Of a DNA stretch of 53,038 nt, positions 1 to 7,269 are shown piece by piece; position 1 is the stretch's first letter; each line of letters begins with the position of its first letter. Source of the stretch: an uncultured Saprospiraceae bacterium. GTDB lineage: Bacteria; Bacteroidota; Bacteroidia; Chitinophagales; Saprospiraceae. The translations under genes were made by a program, and so were the position numbers. The stretch spans positions 1 to 53,038 of the forward strand of contig CALKXE010000153.1 in the NCBI GenBank assembly GCA_938003955.1, in the 5' to 3' direction. The notes beneath the pieces were generated by a model, which made no database searches, was not told the origin of the DNA, and saw nothing but the letters and a program-made list of their open reading frames with translations.

Positions 1-315
1 CGTCTCCAAAGCTCCCATTTTATATGCCATCCATATTAACGAATGAGAATGTGAGTCATGACCATGAATGATATCTATCTCTTCCTCTCTACAGATTCGG
101 ATTAATGCCATCATGTTCATCGGATATCCAGCTGCACCTCTTTTGAATGGTACAAACTCTTTGACATCTGCGGCGCACTTACCTTTGAGGGGTGATCTTA
201 TGGGACACATTAAGTGCACCGTATTGCTATTAGTCGCTTGTCCATTGATCAAGAAGTGGACTTGTCTCTCCCCTCCTCTCCATGACTTTGCAGAGGATAT
301 ATGTAGAATATTCAT
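1..315 (-). CDS. Glycosyltransferase family 4, N-terminal part (runs off the window)
   Basis: Reading the minus strand from an ATG at 315 gives an open frame of 105 codons to the window edge, with no stop. It begins MNILHISSAKSWRGGERQ, the usual start of GT-B family 4 glycosyltransferases: first beta strand, then the GGxxxQ loop that contacts the acceptor. A later HGHDSHSHS segment fits the end of the N-terminal Rossmann domain. The ATG overlaps the TGA of the upstream GT2 gene in an ATGA arrangement, so translation is probably coupled. It is the last visible gene of the 3933-1 operon. A role in surface polysaccharide or lipid A-core assembly is inferred from family and neighbours; donor and acceptor are unknown. 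The C-terminal donor-binding domain lies outside the window. Confidence 0.8.
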   Translation of the reverse strand, partial: MNILHISSAKSWRGGERQVHFLINGQATNSNTVHLMCPIRSPLKGKCAADVKEFVPFKRGAAGYPMNMMALIRICREEEIDIIHGHDSHSHSLIWMAYKMGALET

Positions 316-1067
316 TGCTCCTTTGATTTTAACTGATCATAATATTCCACTTGCATAGTGACAAGATATGCGTTCATCTTCGCTATTATCCTTCCCTCTT
401 TACCATCCAAAAAACCAGCTTTGATCACATAGGAATGAAAAGCCTTGAAGCCAGAACCAAAATATCGTTTCATAAAACTAGGAGACACACCTTTCTCTAT
501 CCAGGAATTGGCCTTCAACCTTGCATAGATATCTGTTTTTGCTTTGTGGTCATCTACAGATCTATAGCTATCATGCACCAGTTTTCCACTTAACTTCTGT
601 ATCTTATGATCCTGAGGTATAATTAACTTTTCATGGACTAAGTTATCATTCCAAGTAACCTCATTTTTATTGAATAATCGTGGCACCCAATCAGGTGACC
701 ATCCAGAATATCGAATCTCCTTGCCCATATAAATATTGGACCTATTGAATGCGTATACTCGTTTAGCTTCTAATTGCAAAACCTTGATTTCTGCGGCTAA
801 GTTTTCGGTCAACCATTCATCACTATCTAATGATAATATCCAATCATTCTTGGTTTGACTATGTCCAAAATTCTTAGTTTGGCCATAGCCTCTCCACTCG
901 GTGGTAATCACTTTAGCGCCTAGCGCTCTAGCGATATCTATAGTACCGTCTGTACTTCCACTATCCACGAGGATTACTTCATCTACAACATCAATAAGAC
1001 TGCGGATACATCTACTGATTCTATCAGCTTCATTTTTGGATAATATGACAGCACTTACTTTTGCCAT
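312..1067 (-). CDS. Glycosyltransferase family 2 (WaaE/KdtX-like)
   Basis: 251 residues, a full-length single-domain GT-A enzyme. The N-terminus (VSAVILSKNEADRI, residues 4-17) is the nucleotide-binding strand. VDEVILVDSGSTDGT (28-42) follows, and the metal-binding DxD is in SLDSDEW (D81, D83). The short length, the SGSTDGT motif and the SPDWVPRLFNK segment resemble the WaaE/KdtX group, which adds a hexose to the LPS inner core. The exact sugar cannot be read from sequence. It lies 2 bp after cysQ and overlaps the GT4 start by 4 bp. Family confidence is high; the LPS-core role is inferred. Confidence 0.9.
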   Translation of the reverse strand: MAKVSAVILSKNEADRISRCIRSLIDVVDEVILVDSGSTDGTIDIARALGAKVITTEWRGYGQTKNFGHSQTKNDWILSLDSDEWLTENLAAEIKVLQLEAKRVYAFNRSNIYMGKEIRYSGWSPDWVPRLFNKNEVTWNDNLVHEKLIIPQDHKIQKLSGKLVHDSYRSVDDHKAKTDIYARLKANSWIEKGVSPSFMKRYFGSGFKAFHSYVIKAGFLDGKEGRIIAKMNAYLVTMQVEYYDQLKSKEQ

Positions 1068-1069
1068 TT

Positions 1070-1864
1070 TTAGTCTTCTTGATTGGCAGCTGCGACAAAA
1101 CTAGGATTAAGTAGATTCTCTTTATTATAAACAACTGGCTCTAGTGTGTCTGCCTGTAACACGGAACCTCCTGCCTCTTCTAGTATTGCTTGTGCCGCAC
1201 AAGTGTCCCACTCCATAGTTGGAGCCATCCTAGGATATACATGCGCATCTCCTTTTGCTATTTTCATGAATTTGAGAGAACTTCCACTGGCTACTAATTC
1301 TGGATCATTGTATTCATCCACTATCGCTTGGGTTGCTTCATTGAGATGAGACCTTGAGCATACTAATTTTAATCCTTTATCAGACTTACTATATGTATTA
1401 ACTTGCATTTTTGCAACTTCGCCATTGATCTCAGAATACGCTCCATTGCCGTATATCCCCCAGTACATCTCATCCAATGCTGGTGCGTATATAACACCCG
1501 CGATTGCGACATCTCCTCTAACCAGTGCAACATTTGTCGTAAACTCTCCATTCCTCTTGATGAATTCTTTTGTCCCATCTAACGGATCTACAACCCAGCA
1601 ATATTCCCACCCAGCACGATCCATATAACTCATTTGATCATTCTCTTCTGATATGATTGGAATCTCAGGAGAGATACTTCTTAATGTATTACATAGGATT
1701 TCATTAGCAGCTAGGTCCGCTTTTGTTAACGGAGACTCATCAGATTTACTCTGAATACCTAGATCGTCTTCGTTATATATCTCCATTATCGCAGCTCCAG
1801 CCGCTCTGCTAGAAAGTATGATTTCCTTTATATATTTCTCTACTGTTGATTGCGTAATTTCCAT
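1070..1864 (-). CDS. cysQ: 3'(2'),5'-bisphosphate nucleotidase CysQ
   Basis: 264 residues, the normal length for CysQ of the inositol monophosphatase superfamily. The enzyme removes the 3' phosphate of PAP, the by-product of sulfate assimilation and sulfotransfer, giving AMP. The metal-binding signatures are present: SEEND near 72-76, DPLDGTKEF at 93-101 and WDTCAAQAILEEAGG near 219-233, which is the second IMPase signature. It sits in a tight operon with glycosyltransferases (3 bp after the upstream gene, 2 bp before the next). This is a common position in Bacteroidota surface-polysaccharide clusters and may reflect use of PAPS for sulfated glycans, but no sulfotransferase is visible here. 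Confidence 0.93.
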   Translation of the reverse strand: MEITQSTVEKYIKEIILSSRAAGAAIMEIYNEDDLGIQSKSDESPLTKADLAANEILCNTLRSISPEIPIISEENDQMSYMDRAGWEYCWVVDPLDGTKEFIKRNGEFTTNVALVRGDVAIAGVIYAPALDEMYWGIYGNGAYSEINGEVAKMQVNTYSKSDKGLKLVCSRSHLNEATQAIVDEYNDPELVASGSSLKFMKIAKGDAHVYPRMAPTMEWDTCAAQAILEEAGGSVLQADTLEPVVYNKENLLNPSFVAAANQED

Positions 1865-1867
1865 TTT

Positions 1868-2131
1868 TTATTTTGAATTCATAAAAAGATAAATACCGAT
1901 TACTACCATCAATATCATAATAATCATTGGTAAATAATCAGTGAATACTTTCACCGCTGGTTTGTTATATTTTTCATTTAATCTTTGCTCATAGTAAGAT
2001 TTGAAATCAGAATCTAATAAACGTATATCCAATTCTTTCAATCCCTCTTCTGTAAGTTCATCTGCCAGAAAAGAATCCAAAAACTCAATATCCTCTTTCT
2101 TTATTCTTCTATTCAAATTCTCTTCAGCCAT
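1868..2131 (-). CDS. Small protein with one C-terminal membrane helix, unknown function
   Basis: 87 residues from the ATG at 2131, which follows the stop of the upstream gene by one base. An in-frame GTG at 2155 would add eight residues and overlap that gene, and is less likely. The first 60 residues are charged and helical (LNRRIKKEDIEFLDSFL...). A hydrophobic segment, YLPMIIMILMVVIGIYLFM, then ends the protein with only three more residues. This is the layout of a tail-anchored inner-membrane protein. I do not recognise the family. Its place in the wecA-crcB-cysQ-glycosyltransferase operon suggests co-expression with envelope genes, nothing more. Confidence 0.7.
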   Translation of the reverse strand: MAEENLNRRIKKEDIEFLDSFLADELTEEGLKELDIRLLDSDFKSYYEQRLNEKYNKPAVKVFTDYLPMIIMILMVVIGIYLFMNSK

Positions 2132-2132
2132 G

Positions 2133-2513
2133 TTATTCTGTTCTTGCCTGTTCACTCATGAAGTAAGCTTCAAAAATGGTAAATGCTACATAAACAATAA
2201 TAAAAGGTACAACGAAGATTCCATCATCTGGTTCTTTCACAATATAATAATATCCAATAACGAGTCCCGTTATTAGGAATTTCATCATTACATTTATAAT
2301 TACAATATTCAGCAGACCCGCTTTCTGTGGTTGCTTCTCTAAATAAATAGTTAGAAAATATATAACAACAGACAACAATGAGAATGCAGGGACTGTGTAA
2401 TAAGATATATCTATATAATATCCCATCTTATCAGTAAAGCTTAGTAAATATAACAAGCCCGAAACCCCAATAAGAGTAATTCCGAATAGTATGAAAAATC
2501 TACTTAAATTCAT
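2133..2513 (-). CDS. Four-helix integral membrane protein, unknown function
   Basis: 126 residues, mostly hydrophobic, with four predicted membrane segments: about 5-27, 38-58, 66-88 and 99-117. There are short loops and a charged C-terminus (SEQARTE). The ATG at 2513 directly abuts the TAA of crcB with no gap, and the stop is one base before the next ATG, so translation within the operon is probably coupled. No catalytic motif is visible. The size and topology recall small helper proteins next to ATP synthase genes in Bacteroidota, but no atp genes are here, so I leave it unnamed. Confidence 0.72.
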   Translation of the reverse strand: MNLSRFFILFGITLIGVSGLLYLLSFTDKMGYYIDISYYTVPAFSLLSVVIYFLTIYLEKQPQKAGLLNIVIINVMMKFLITGLVIGYYYIVKEPDDGIFVVPFIIVYVAFTIFEAYFMSEQARTE

Positions 2514-2879
2514 TTATAAACTGGTTTGAACTTTGTACCCTACATAAACGGCTAACAGACCCAAGATGATACTTGCTCCAATATAAAAAAGAGCTAACCC
2601 TGCTTGATCATTTTGAAATAACTTTAAAGACTCCGCACTGAAAGTAGAAAATGTACTAAATCCTCCACAAAATCCAGTCATCAACAACAAAGAATAATTT
2701 TGCTGTAAGTTACTCTTTAACTGAAAACCTAAGAGAAGACCTAATATTAAACATGCTAATATATTTACAACTAAGGTTCCTATAGGAACTGAGGATTCAG
2801 AAGTTAGGTAATGACCAATAGAGTATCGACAAACGCTCCCTACTCCACCTCCTAGAAATACAAGTAATAAATTATGCAT
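2514..2879 (-). CDS. crcB: Fluoride channel CrcB/FluC
   Basis: 121 residues, the normal length for a single-domain CrcB. The family builds a dual-topology homodimeric fluoride channel that protects the cytoplasm from fluoride. Diagnostic motifs are GGGVGSVCRY (10-19), the pore-lining VNIL (about 38-41) and GFCGGFSTFSTFS (about 69-81). The last carries the conserved phenylalanine box and sodium site. There are four membrane helices. The start overlaps the end of the upstream wecA-like gene by 8 bp. I found no crcB-type fluoride riboswitch upstream, as expected for an internal operon gene. Confidence 0.93.
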   Translation of the reverse strand: MHNLLLVFLGGGVGSVCRYSIGHYLTSESSVPIGTLVVNILACLILGLLLGFQLKSNLQQNYSLLLMTGFCGGFSTFSTFSAESLKLFQNDQAGLALFYIGASIILGLLAVYVGYKVQTSL

Positions 2880-3933
2880 CTTCCTGTATCATTTTCTGTT
2901 TCCGTTGACTAATCCTATGTAAAATATATGAAAGTAAAAGTGCCAAAAGTAAAATAACAATGAGTAAAGAGAGATTACCCAATCCCTGCAGCATAAATGC
3001 AATAAGAATAAAAATAAAGTTTACCACTATCAGAAATATTGATGCTTGAGTATGCGATAATCCGGCATCGATCATCATATGGTGAATATGATTTCTATCT
3101 GGATGAAAAGGTGACTTCCCATTCATTAGTCTTATTGTAAAGACTCTCAATGTATCAAACAATGGCAATATCAAAATAGCAATTGCCATAGAAGGAGCTG
3201 AATCAAATGCAAAGGTTCTATCTTCTAGCACATTATGTAATTCGATAAATTTAATAGTCAATATTGAACAAACTAAACCTAAAAGAAGTGATCCAGTATC
3301 CCCCATAAATATTTTGGCGGGAGTAATATTATACCTTAAAAATGCAACCAATGAACCAGCCAAAGCAAACGCAACCATTGCTATTTCTACACTGTCTACT
3401 TTTAAGAACCACACCCCAAGGACAACACATATAAGTGTACCTAGTCCCCCAGACAACCCATTAATCCCATCAATAAGGTTGAAAGCATTTATAATAACTA
3501 TAATTACGAATATGCTAAGCAGAATACTTACCACGTAATGCAATTCACCAATTCCGAAGATTCCATATAGACTTGTAAGCCGCACATTTGCCTTAAACAC
3601 CAGTATTGTAGCTGCAAAAAGTTCTCCTAACATTTTCTTAGAAGGCGACATAGGGTCAATATCATCTTTAGCCCCGATAAGGAAAATAATAATAAACGAA
3701 CAAAGAATATACTGCAAGTCGCCAAAATGCTCAAACGGGGTCCAGAGAATGATACTAAAAAGTGTACCCGCGAAAATCCCAATCCCCCCCAATGATGGTG
3801 TACTAACTACATGAGATCTCCTGTCTCCTGGTTCATCCATCAAGTTTTTCTTTACCGCAATATGTATGATCGACGGGATCGCTAAATACGTTAAAGTAAA
3901 TGATGTAATAAATGCTAGTACGATGTCGAACAT
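2872..3933 (-). CDS. Polyprenyl-phosphate N-acetylaminosugar 1-phosphate transferase (WecA/TagO-like)
   Basis: 353 residues with about eleven membrane helices. Family motifs appear in order: DEPGDRRSH (37-45), PSLGGIGIF, the aspartate pair in GAKDDIDPM, NLIDGINGLSGG (magnesium site), MGDTGSLLLG, and DRNHIHH near the C-terminus. The RNHIHH form is that of WecA/TagO/WbcO enzymes, which transfer a HexNAc-1-P to undecaprenyl phosphate to start O-antigen or other glycans. MraY differs in this loop. It is the first gene of a seven-gene operon that continues to the window edge. A TACATTTG box lies 21 bp upstream of its ATG. The exact donor sugar is unknown. Confidence 0.9.
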   Translation of the reverse strand: MFDIVLAFITSFTLTYLAIPSIIHIAVKKNLMDEPGDRRSHVVSTPSLGGIGIFAGTLFSIILWTPFEHFGDLQYILCSFIIIFLIGAKDDIDPMSPSKKMLGELFAATILVFKANVRLTSLYGIFGIGELHYVVSILLSIFVIIVIINAFNLIDGINGLSGGLGTLICVVLGVWFLKVDSVEIAMVAFALAGSLVAFLRYNITPAKIFMGDTGSLLLGLVCSILTIKFIELHNVLEDRTFAFDSAPSMAIAILILPLFDTLRVFTIRLMNGKSPFHPDRNHIHHMMIDAGLSHTQASIFLIVVNFIFILIAFMLQGLGNLSLLIVILLLALLLSYILHRISQRKQKMIQEDA

Positions 3934-3953
3934 AAAAGGTAGATAATTGGATA

Positions 3954-3961
3954 CAAATGTA
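3954..3961 (-). promoter_or_regulatory. Putative -7 promoter element of the wecA-like operon
   Basis: The minus strand reads TACATTTG, an exact match to the Bacteroidota -7 consensus TAnnTTTG, 21 bp upstream of the ATG at 3933. A TTAG about 20 bp further upstream is a weak -33 match. Only the -7 element is well supported. Confidence 0.5.
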
Positions 3962-4028
3962 CAAGAATCATCCTACTATTAGGCTAAGCTTTTGCTTTTG
4001 TTCAAATTTACATCAAAATAATACCAAA

Positions 4029-4406
4029 ATGAACTTGAATCAAGTTACTATTCCTGTCACAGAAATAAATAGATCGATAGAATTCTATACTTCTATCGGA
4101 CTTTCTCTCATAGTCCATACTCATGATCGTTACGCCAGGCTCGTATGTCCAGATGGCAACTCAACATTATCATTGCACTTAGTCGATTCCATAGTCTCAG
4201 AGGTAAGGTCAACAATATATTTCGAAAGAGACGATCTGGATGAGTATGTGGCATCTTTAATTAATAAAGGAATAGAATTCAATTTGATGCCTAAAGATCA
4301 ATCTTGGTTATGGAGAGAAGCGCATCTATCTGATCCAGACGGTAACCCCATCATCATATACTATGCTGGAGAAAACAGGATAGATCCACCTTGGAAACTG
4401 AAATAG
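4029..4406 (+). CDS. Glyoxalase/bleomycin-resistance (VOC) family protein
   Basis: 125 residues from the ATG at 4029. The open frame extends upstream to 3957, but that part reads as non-protein-like sequence crossing the divergent promoter. The fold is the paired beta-alpha-beta-beta-beta of the vicinal oxygen chelate family: VTIPVTEINRSIEFYTSIGL (first metal-side strand and helix), then ARLVCPDGNSTLSLH, and the closing REAHLSDPDGNPIIIYYAG. That ending is the typical DPDGN turn before the last strand with its metal-binding acidic residue. Substrate is unknown. It is a single gene, divergent from the wecA operon and convergent with 4418-4936. Confidence 0.85.
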   Translation: MNLNQVTIPVTEINRSIEFYTSIGLSLIVHTHDRYARLVCPDGNSTLSLHLVDSIVSEVRSTIYFERDDLDEYVASLINKGIEFNLMPKDQSWLWREAHLSDPDGNPIIIYYAGENRIDPPWKLK

Positions 4407-4417
4407 TTAATCAAACC

Positions 4418-4936
4418 CTACTTTCTCAACTTCTTTAGTATCGAATTTCCTCTAGAAAGGTAAGCTGCACTTCCGTGGGGCATTCCTTCTTCAATAACAG
4501 GAATAAGTTCATGTCCTAGTTCTGGATACTTCATCGCAATATTACCACAAACGGTCATGGCAAAAACTCTGATCGCAATTGCATTATTGACTTCCAGAAA
4601 AAAATTAAATGCCTTATCAAAGGCTATCCCTTCTAAATCCTCCGGAAAATCAGTCTCTTGAAATGTTCTAAATGTATTTCGGATTACAGCATCATGGTGC
4701 GGCGTATCTAAATTATCCAGCATCTTTTTAAGATAAGGCTCTAATAATTGTGGGTTCTTATCCGCTAATAGTCCAACAGGCCAAGAAGCACGCTGGCAAG
4801 TCCGAAGATCTTCATCAAAAAATAAATCCATTAACTCATCCATTCTACTGGGTTGATCTACAACCTCATCAGAAATTAAAGAAGCCATCTTCTTTGAGTT
4901 CTCTTTGTTCAATAAATCTCGAAATGACAATTTCAC
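4418..4936 (-). CDS. HEAT/armadillo-like helical-repeat protein, unknown function
   Basis: 172 residues, almost entirely helical, with no signal peptide. Repeating helix pairs with hydrophobic spacing (PQLLEPYLKKML, AIRVFAMTVCGNIAMKYPEL, ELIPVIEEGM) suggest a short HEAT-type solenoid, usually a protein-binding module. The start is GTG at 4936, 8 bp after the lspA stop; no ATG lies between. It is therefore the second gene of an lspA operon. I cannot name a function or a partner. It may be an adaptor, but that is only inferred from the fold. Confidence 0.72.
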   Translation of the reverse strand: MKLSFRDLLNKENSKKMASLISDEVVDQPSRMDELMDLFFDEDLRTCQRASWPVGLLADKNPQLLEPYLKKMLDNLDTPHHDAVIRNTFRTFQETDFPEDLEGIAFDKAFNFFLEVNNAIAIRVFAMTVCGNIAMKYPELGHELIPVIEEGMPHGSAAYLSRGNSILKKLRK

Positions 4937-4944
4937 AAAATCTT

Positions 4945-5631
4945 TTATTCTTCCTCTGATGAGAGTGATGATATAGGTTGAGCACTAGTTCCATTTACTG
5001 GCTCTTCTTTCTTCTTTTCCTGCTTAAAGAACTTCCTATGAAAAAGTAAAATACTAGCGACACCAACAGATATTGCTGCATCGGCCACGTTAAATATGAA
5101 ACTAAAGAAAGTGAAATTATCTCCCCCTAAATAAGGTATCCAGTCTGGGTATCTTCCGCTAAAAAGTGGAAAAGAAAACATATCTACTACTCTACCTTGT
5201 AGAAAAGGCGCATACCCTCCCGATTCGGGCATGAACTCTGCAAGAGTTCCACTATGAACAAATGATTCCGAGAATATCAATCCATAGAACATACTGTCTA
5301 TTATATTGCCCATTGCACCCGCAATGATCAGCGAAAATGCAATCAACAATCCAATTGGTTCTTTATTCTTAATTAATGACCGAAGTATATAAATAAGTAC
5401 ACCGACCATGCCTATTCTAAATGTACTGAGTATTAATTTCCCAACAACTCCACCATAAGATATACCAAATGCCATCCCATTATTTTCCACAAAGTGCAGC
5501 TTAGCCCAAGCTAATCCTAAAATATCGATGGTACTGCTATAGGGCATATTTAACTTCACCCAAACCTTAAGCCATTGATCTAGGATCAATACTAAAATTA
5601 TTATTAATGTAACAATTACTGATTTTTTCAT
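4945..5631 (-). CDS. lspA: Lipoprotein signal peptidase LspA
   Basis: 228 residues from the ATG at 5631; an in-frame TTG at 5646 is less likely. LspA cleaves the signal peptide of prolipoproteins after lipid attachment to the cysteine. Four membrane helices are visible. The family boxes are present: DQWLKVWV near the start, NNGMAFG, and the two catalytic aspartates in GNIIDSMFYG and NVADAAISVG. The protein is longer than the E. coli enzyme because of an insertion between the aspartate boxes and a charged tail after the last helix (KQEKKKEE ... SSEEE). Both are common in Bacteroidota LspA. Several lipoproteins in this window would be substrates. Confidence 0.95.
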   Translation of the reverse strand: MKKSVIVTLIIILVLILDQWLKVWVKLNMPYSSTIDILGLAWAKLHFVENNGMAFGISYGGVVGKLILSTFRIGMVGVLIYILRSLIKNKEPIGLLIAFSLIIAGAMGNIIDSMFYGLIFSESFVHSGTLAEFMPESGGYAPFLQGRVVDMFSFPLFSGRYPDWIPYLGGDNFTFFSFIFNVADAAISVGVASILLFHRKFFKQEKKKEEPVNGTSAQPISSLSSEEE

Positions 5632-5748
5632 ATTTCTTATTCTCAATCGCGCTCAAAATAGAAAATGTTTTCGATTTCTATTCCTCAAAATTCCTTGTTT
5701 TTCCTAATTCACATACAGATAACGATTACTTTACCTATCCATTTCAAA

Positions 5749-6534
5749 TTATAGAGTAACAACTGAATCCCCCACATTAATCTGACTATTTCCTAGACTA
5801 ATAGCATTAGCTCCAAAATAAACTTTATTTTCTTTCTTGCGATACGTTGATAATGTTTTAAGCGTGTCCTTAGTCTTTATTGCAGTCTGTTGGTTAATTG
5901 TTACAACAGGACATCTTGCACAAGGTTTGATAACCATCATTTGGGCACCTCCAATTTGGATGGATTCCCAATTGTCTTCCTCGTGTGGCACTTCAGTTTC
6001 AATAACAATGTTAGGACGAAAGCGATCCATAAGCACTGAATTATCTAGTTTCTCATTCAATTGATTGAGGCTTGCAGTTCCTGCAATTAAATATGGGTAT
6101 CCATCAGCAAAGCTCACTTTAGTCTTTTCTGGGCCCTTAATTAGTTTCTTAAATCGTCTATTATCGTTGGGCATTTTTACCAACCTTACTTCATCATCCA
6201 GCATATCACTAAACAAACCACTTACATTCTCTGATACTATTGTTCCAGATACAACATTGTCAAACAGCGTAACATCAATCACATCGCCACTATATTCATG
6301 TATAGAAAATGAAAATTTTGAATCATTGTAAGTAATCTGTATTTGCTCCTGAACAACCTCGGCTGTTATCAATGCTAATTTAGGATGGGATCTTTGAGAA
6401 ATAAAATTATTATTTCGATCCACAAGCATATACCTACGATCATTTTCAAACCCCTCAGCAAGAGTAGCACAAGAATCCATAGCCACACCTTTCATTCCTT
6501 TTATCGGATAAATTAATATTGATTTTACAATCAT
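5749..6534 (-). CDS. MOSC domain protein (YcbX/mARC-like)
   Basis: 261 residues. The N-terminal MOSC beta-barrel domain covers about 1-115 (IYPIKGMKGVAMDSC at 8-22; FENDRRYMLVDRNNNFISQR). The MOSC domain follows, with the conserved cysteine region KPCARCPVVTINQQTA and the closing FGANAISLGNSQINVGD. Proteins of this type bind molybdenum cofactor and act as N-hydroxylated-compound reductases (YcbX, mARC). No ferredoxin domain is fused here, unlike E. coli YcbX, so a separate electron donor would be needed. It is a single gene with a gap of about 120 bp to lspA. Confidence 0.88.
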   Translation of the reverse strand: MIVKSILIYPIKGMKGVAMDSCATLAEGFENDRRYMLVDRNNNFISQRSHPKLALITAEVVQEQIQITYNDSKFSFSIHEYSGDVIDVTLFDNVVSGTIVSENVSGLFSDMLDDEVRLVKMPNDNRRFKKLIKGPEKTKVSFADGYPYLIAGTASLNQLNEKLDNSVLMDRFRPNIVIETEVPHEEDNWESIQIGGAQMMVIKPCARCPVVTINQQTAIKTKDTLKTLSTYRKKENKVYFGANAISLGNSQINVGDSVVTL

Positions 6535-6564
6535 TTAAAAAGTATTTTCTTCTTTACACGAAAA

Positions 6565-6589
6565 CGGTGAAACATACTATGTCTCACCG
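6565..6589 (-). terminator. Hairpin downstream of the 6615-7079 gene
   Basis: The minus strand folds into a 12-bp stem with a single G-U pair (outer arms CGGTGA/TCACCG, inner ACATA/TATGT) and a very tight loop, followed by TTTTCG. It lies 26 bp after the stop of the small outer-membrane protein gene. The stem is strong but the T run is short. Confidence 0.6.
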
Positions 6590-6614
6590 ATGAAATATTC
6601 CTTTTGATTAATTT

Positions 6615-7079
6615 CTAATTGTTGCCTTCTAAAATATATCTGACAGCTAAATTTCCATATCCCGCTTGGAAACTTAAATCACTGGATCCAAAGAAATACG
6701 ATGGCACATAATCGATTGATAAAGCTATGGGGAGATCTTGAAAACTATAATCTAAACCGATATATCCATTAATACCGAGTGATGTCGCCCCATTTCCTAA
6801 AGATGCACCAGCACCTATTCCATAGTACCATTGAAGATTATCTACAGATTCTATCGGTGTATGAATTTGATATGCTCCATTTACATTAAAGTATGTAAAC
6901 CCAGAATCTGAACTAAGACCTCCGTAAAGTTCAATTGCGTTAGATTCACTAACAAATTTCTTGTACGTTATCGAATTAGGAATCCCTAATCTTAATCCTA
7001 TAGCTGAATCATAGTTTTGAGCTTGAGAAGAAACAACTCCTCCTAAAAATATAATAAATACTAAAATTAGATTTTTCAT
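6615..7079 (-). CDS. Small secreted outer-membrane beta-barrel-like protein
   Basis: 154 residues from the ATG at 7079; the upstream extension has no signal peptide and is unlikely to be translated. Residues 1-21 are a signal peptide ending SSQAQ. The rest alternates short amphipathic strands with glycines and ends in an aromatic-rich strand, AGYGNLAVRYILEGNN. This pattern (AIGLRLGIP, GLDYSFQDLPIALSIDYVPSY) is typical of small Bacteroidota outer-membrane barrels of the OmpW/PorT-like size class. The function is unknown. It stands alone, with a hairpin terminator downstream. Confidence 0.8.
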   Translation of the reverse strand: MKNLILVFIIFLGGVVSSQAQNYDSAIGLRLGIPNSITYKKFVSESNAIELYGGLSSDSGFTYFNVNGAYQIHTPIESVDNLQWYYGIGAGASLGNGATSLGINGYIGLDYSFQDLPIALSIDYVPSYFFGSSDLSFQAGYGNLAVRYILEGNN

Positions 7080-7269
7080 TTGGTTGGTTTTAGTATGGTT
7101 AAATAAAGTACTAATGTACAAAATATTAGAAATATCAGGATTTATGCATGAGTAATCTATCACTCTAAGTTAGTTTTTGGCACTTCAAAATGAATCCTAT
7201 TTCAGTCAAAATATTATAATATTTACATAGTAATTGTTCATATAGAGAACTCTAGCATTTCTGTTGAAT

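Noticed and set aside
68..358. Plus-strand open frame across the two glycosyltransferase genes
   Set aside because: The minus strand holds clear glycosyltransferase sequence over the whole stretch.
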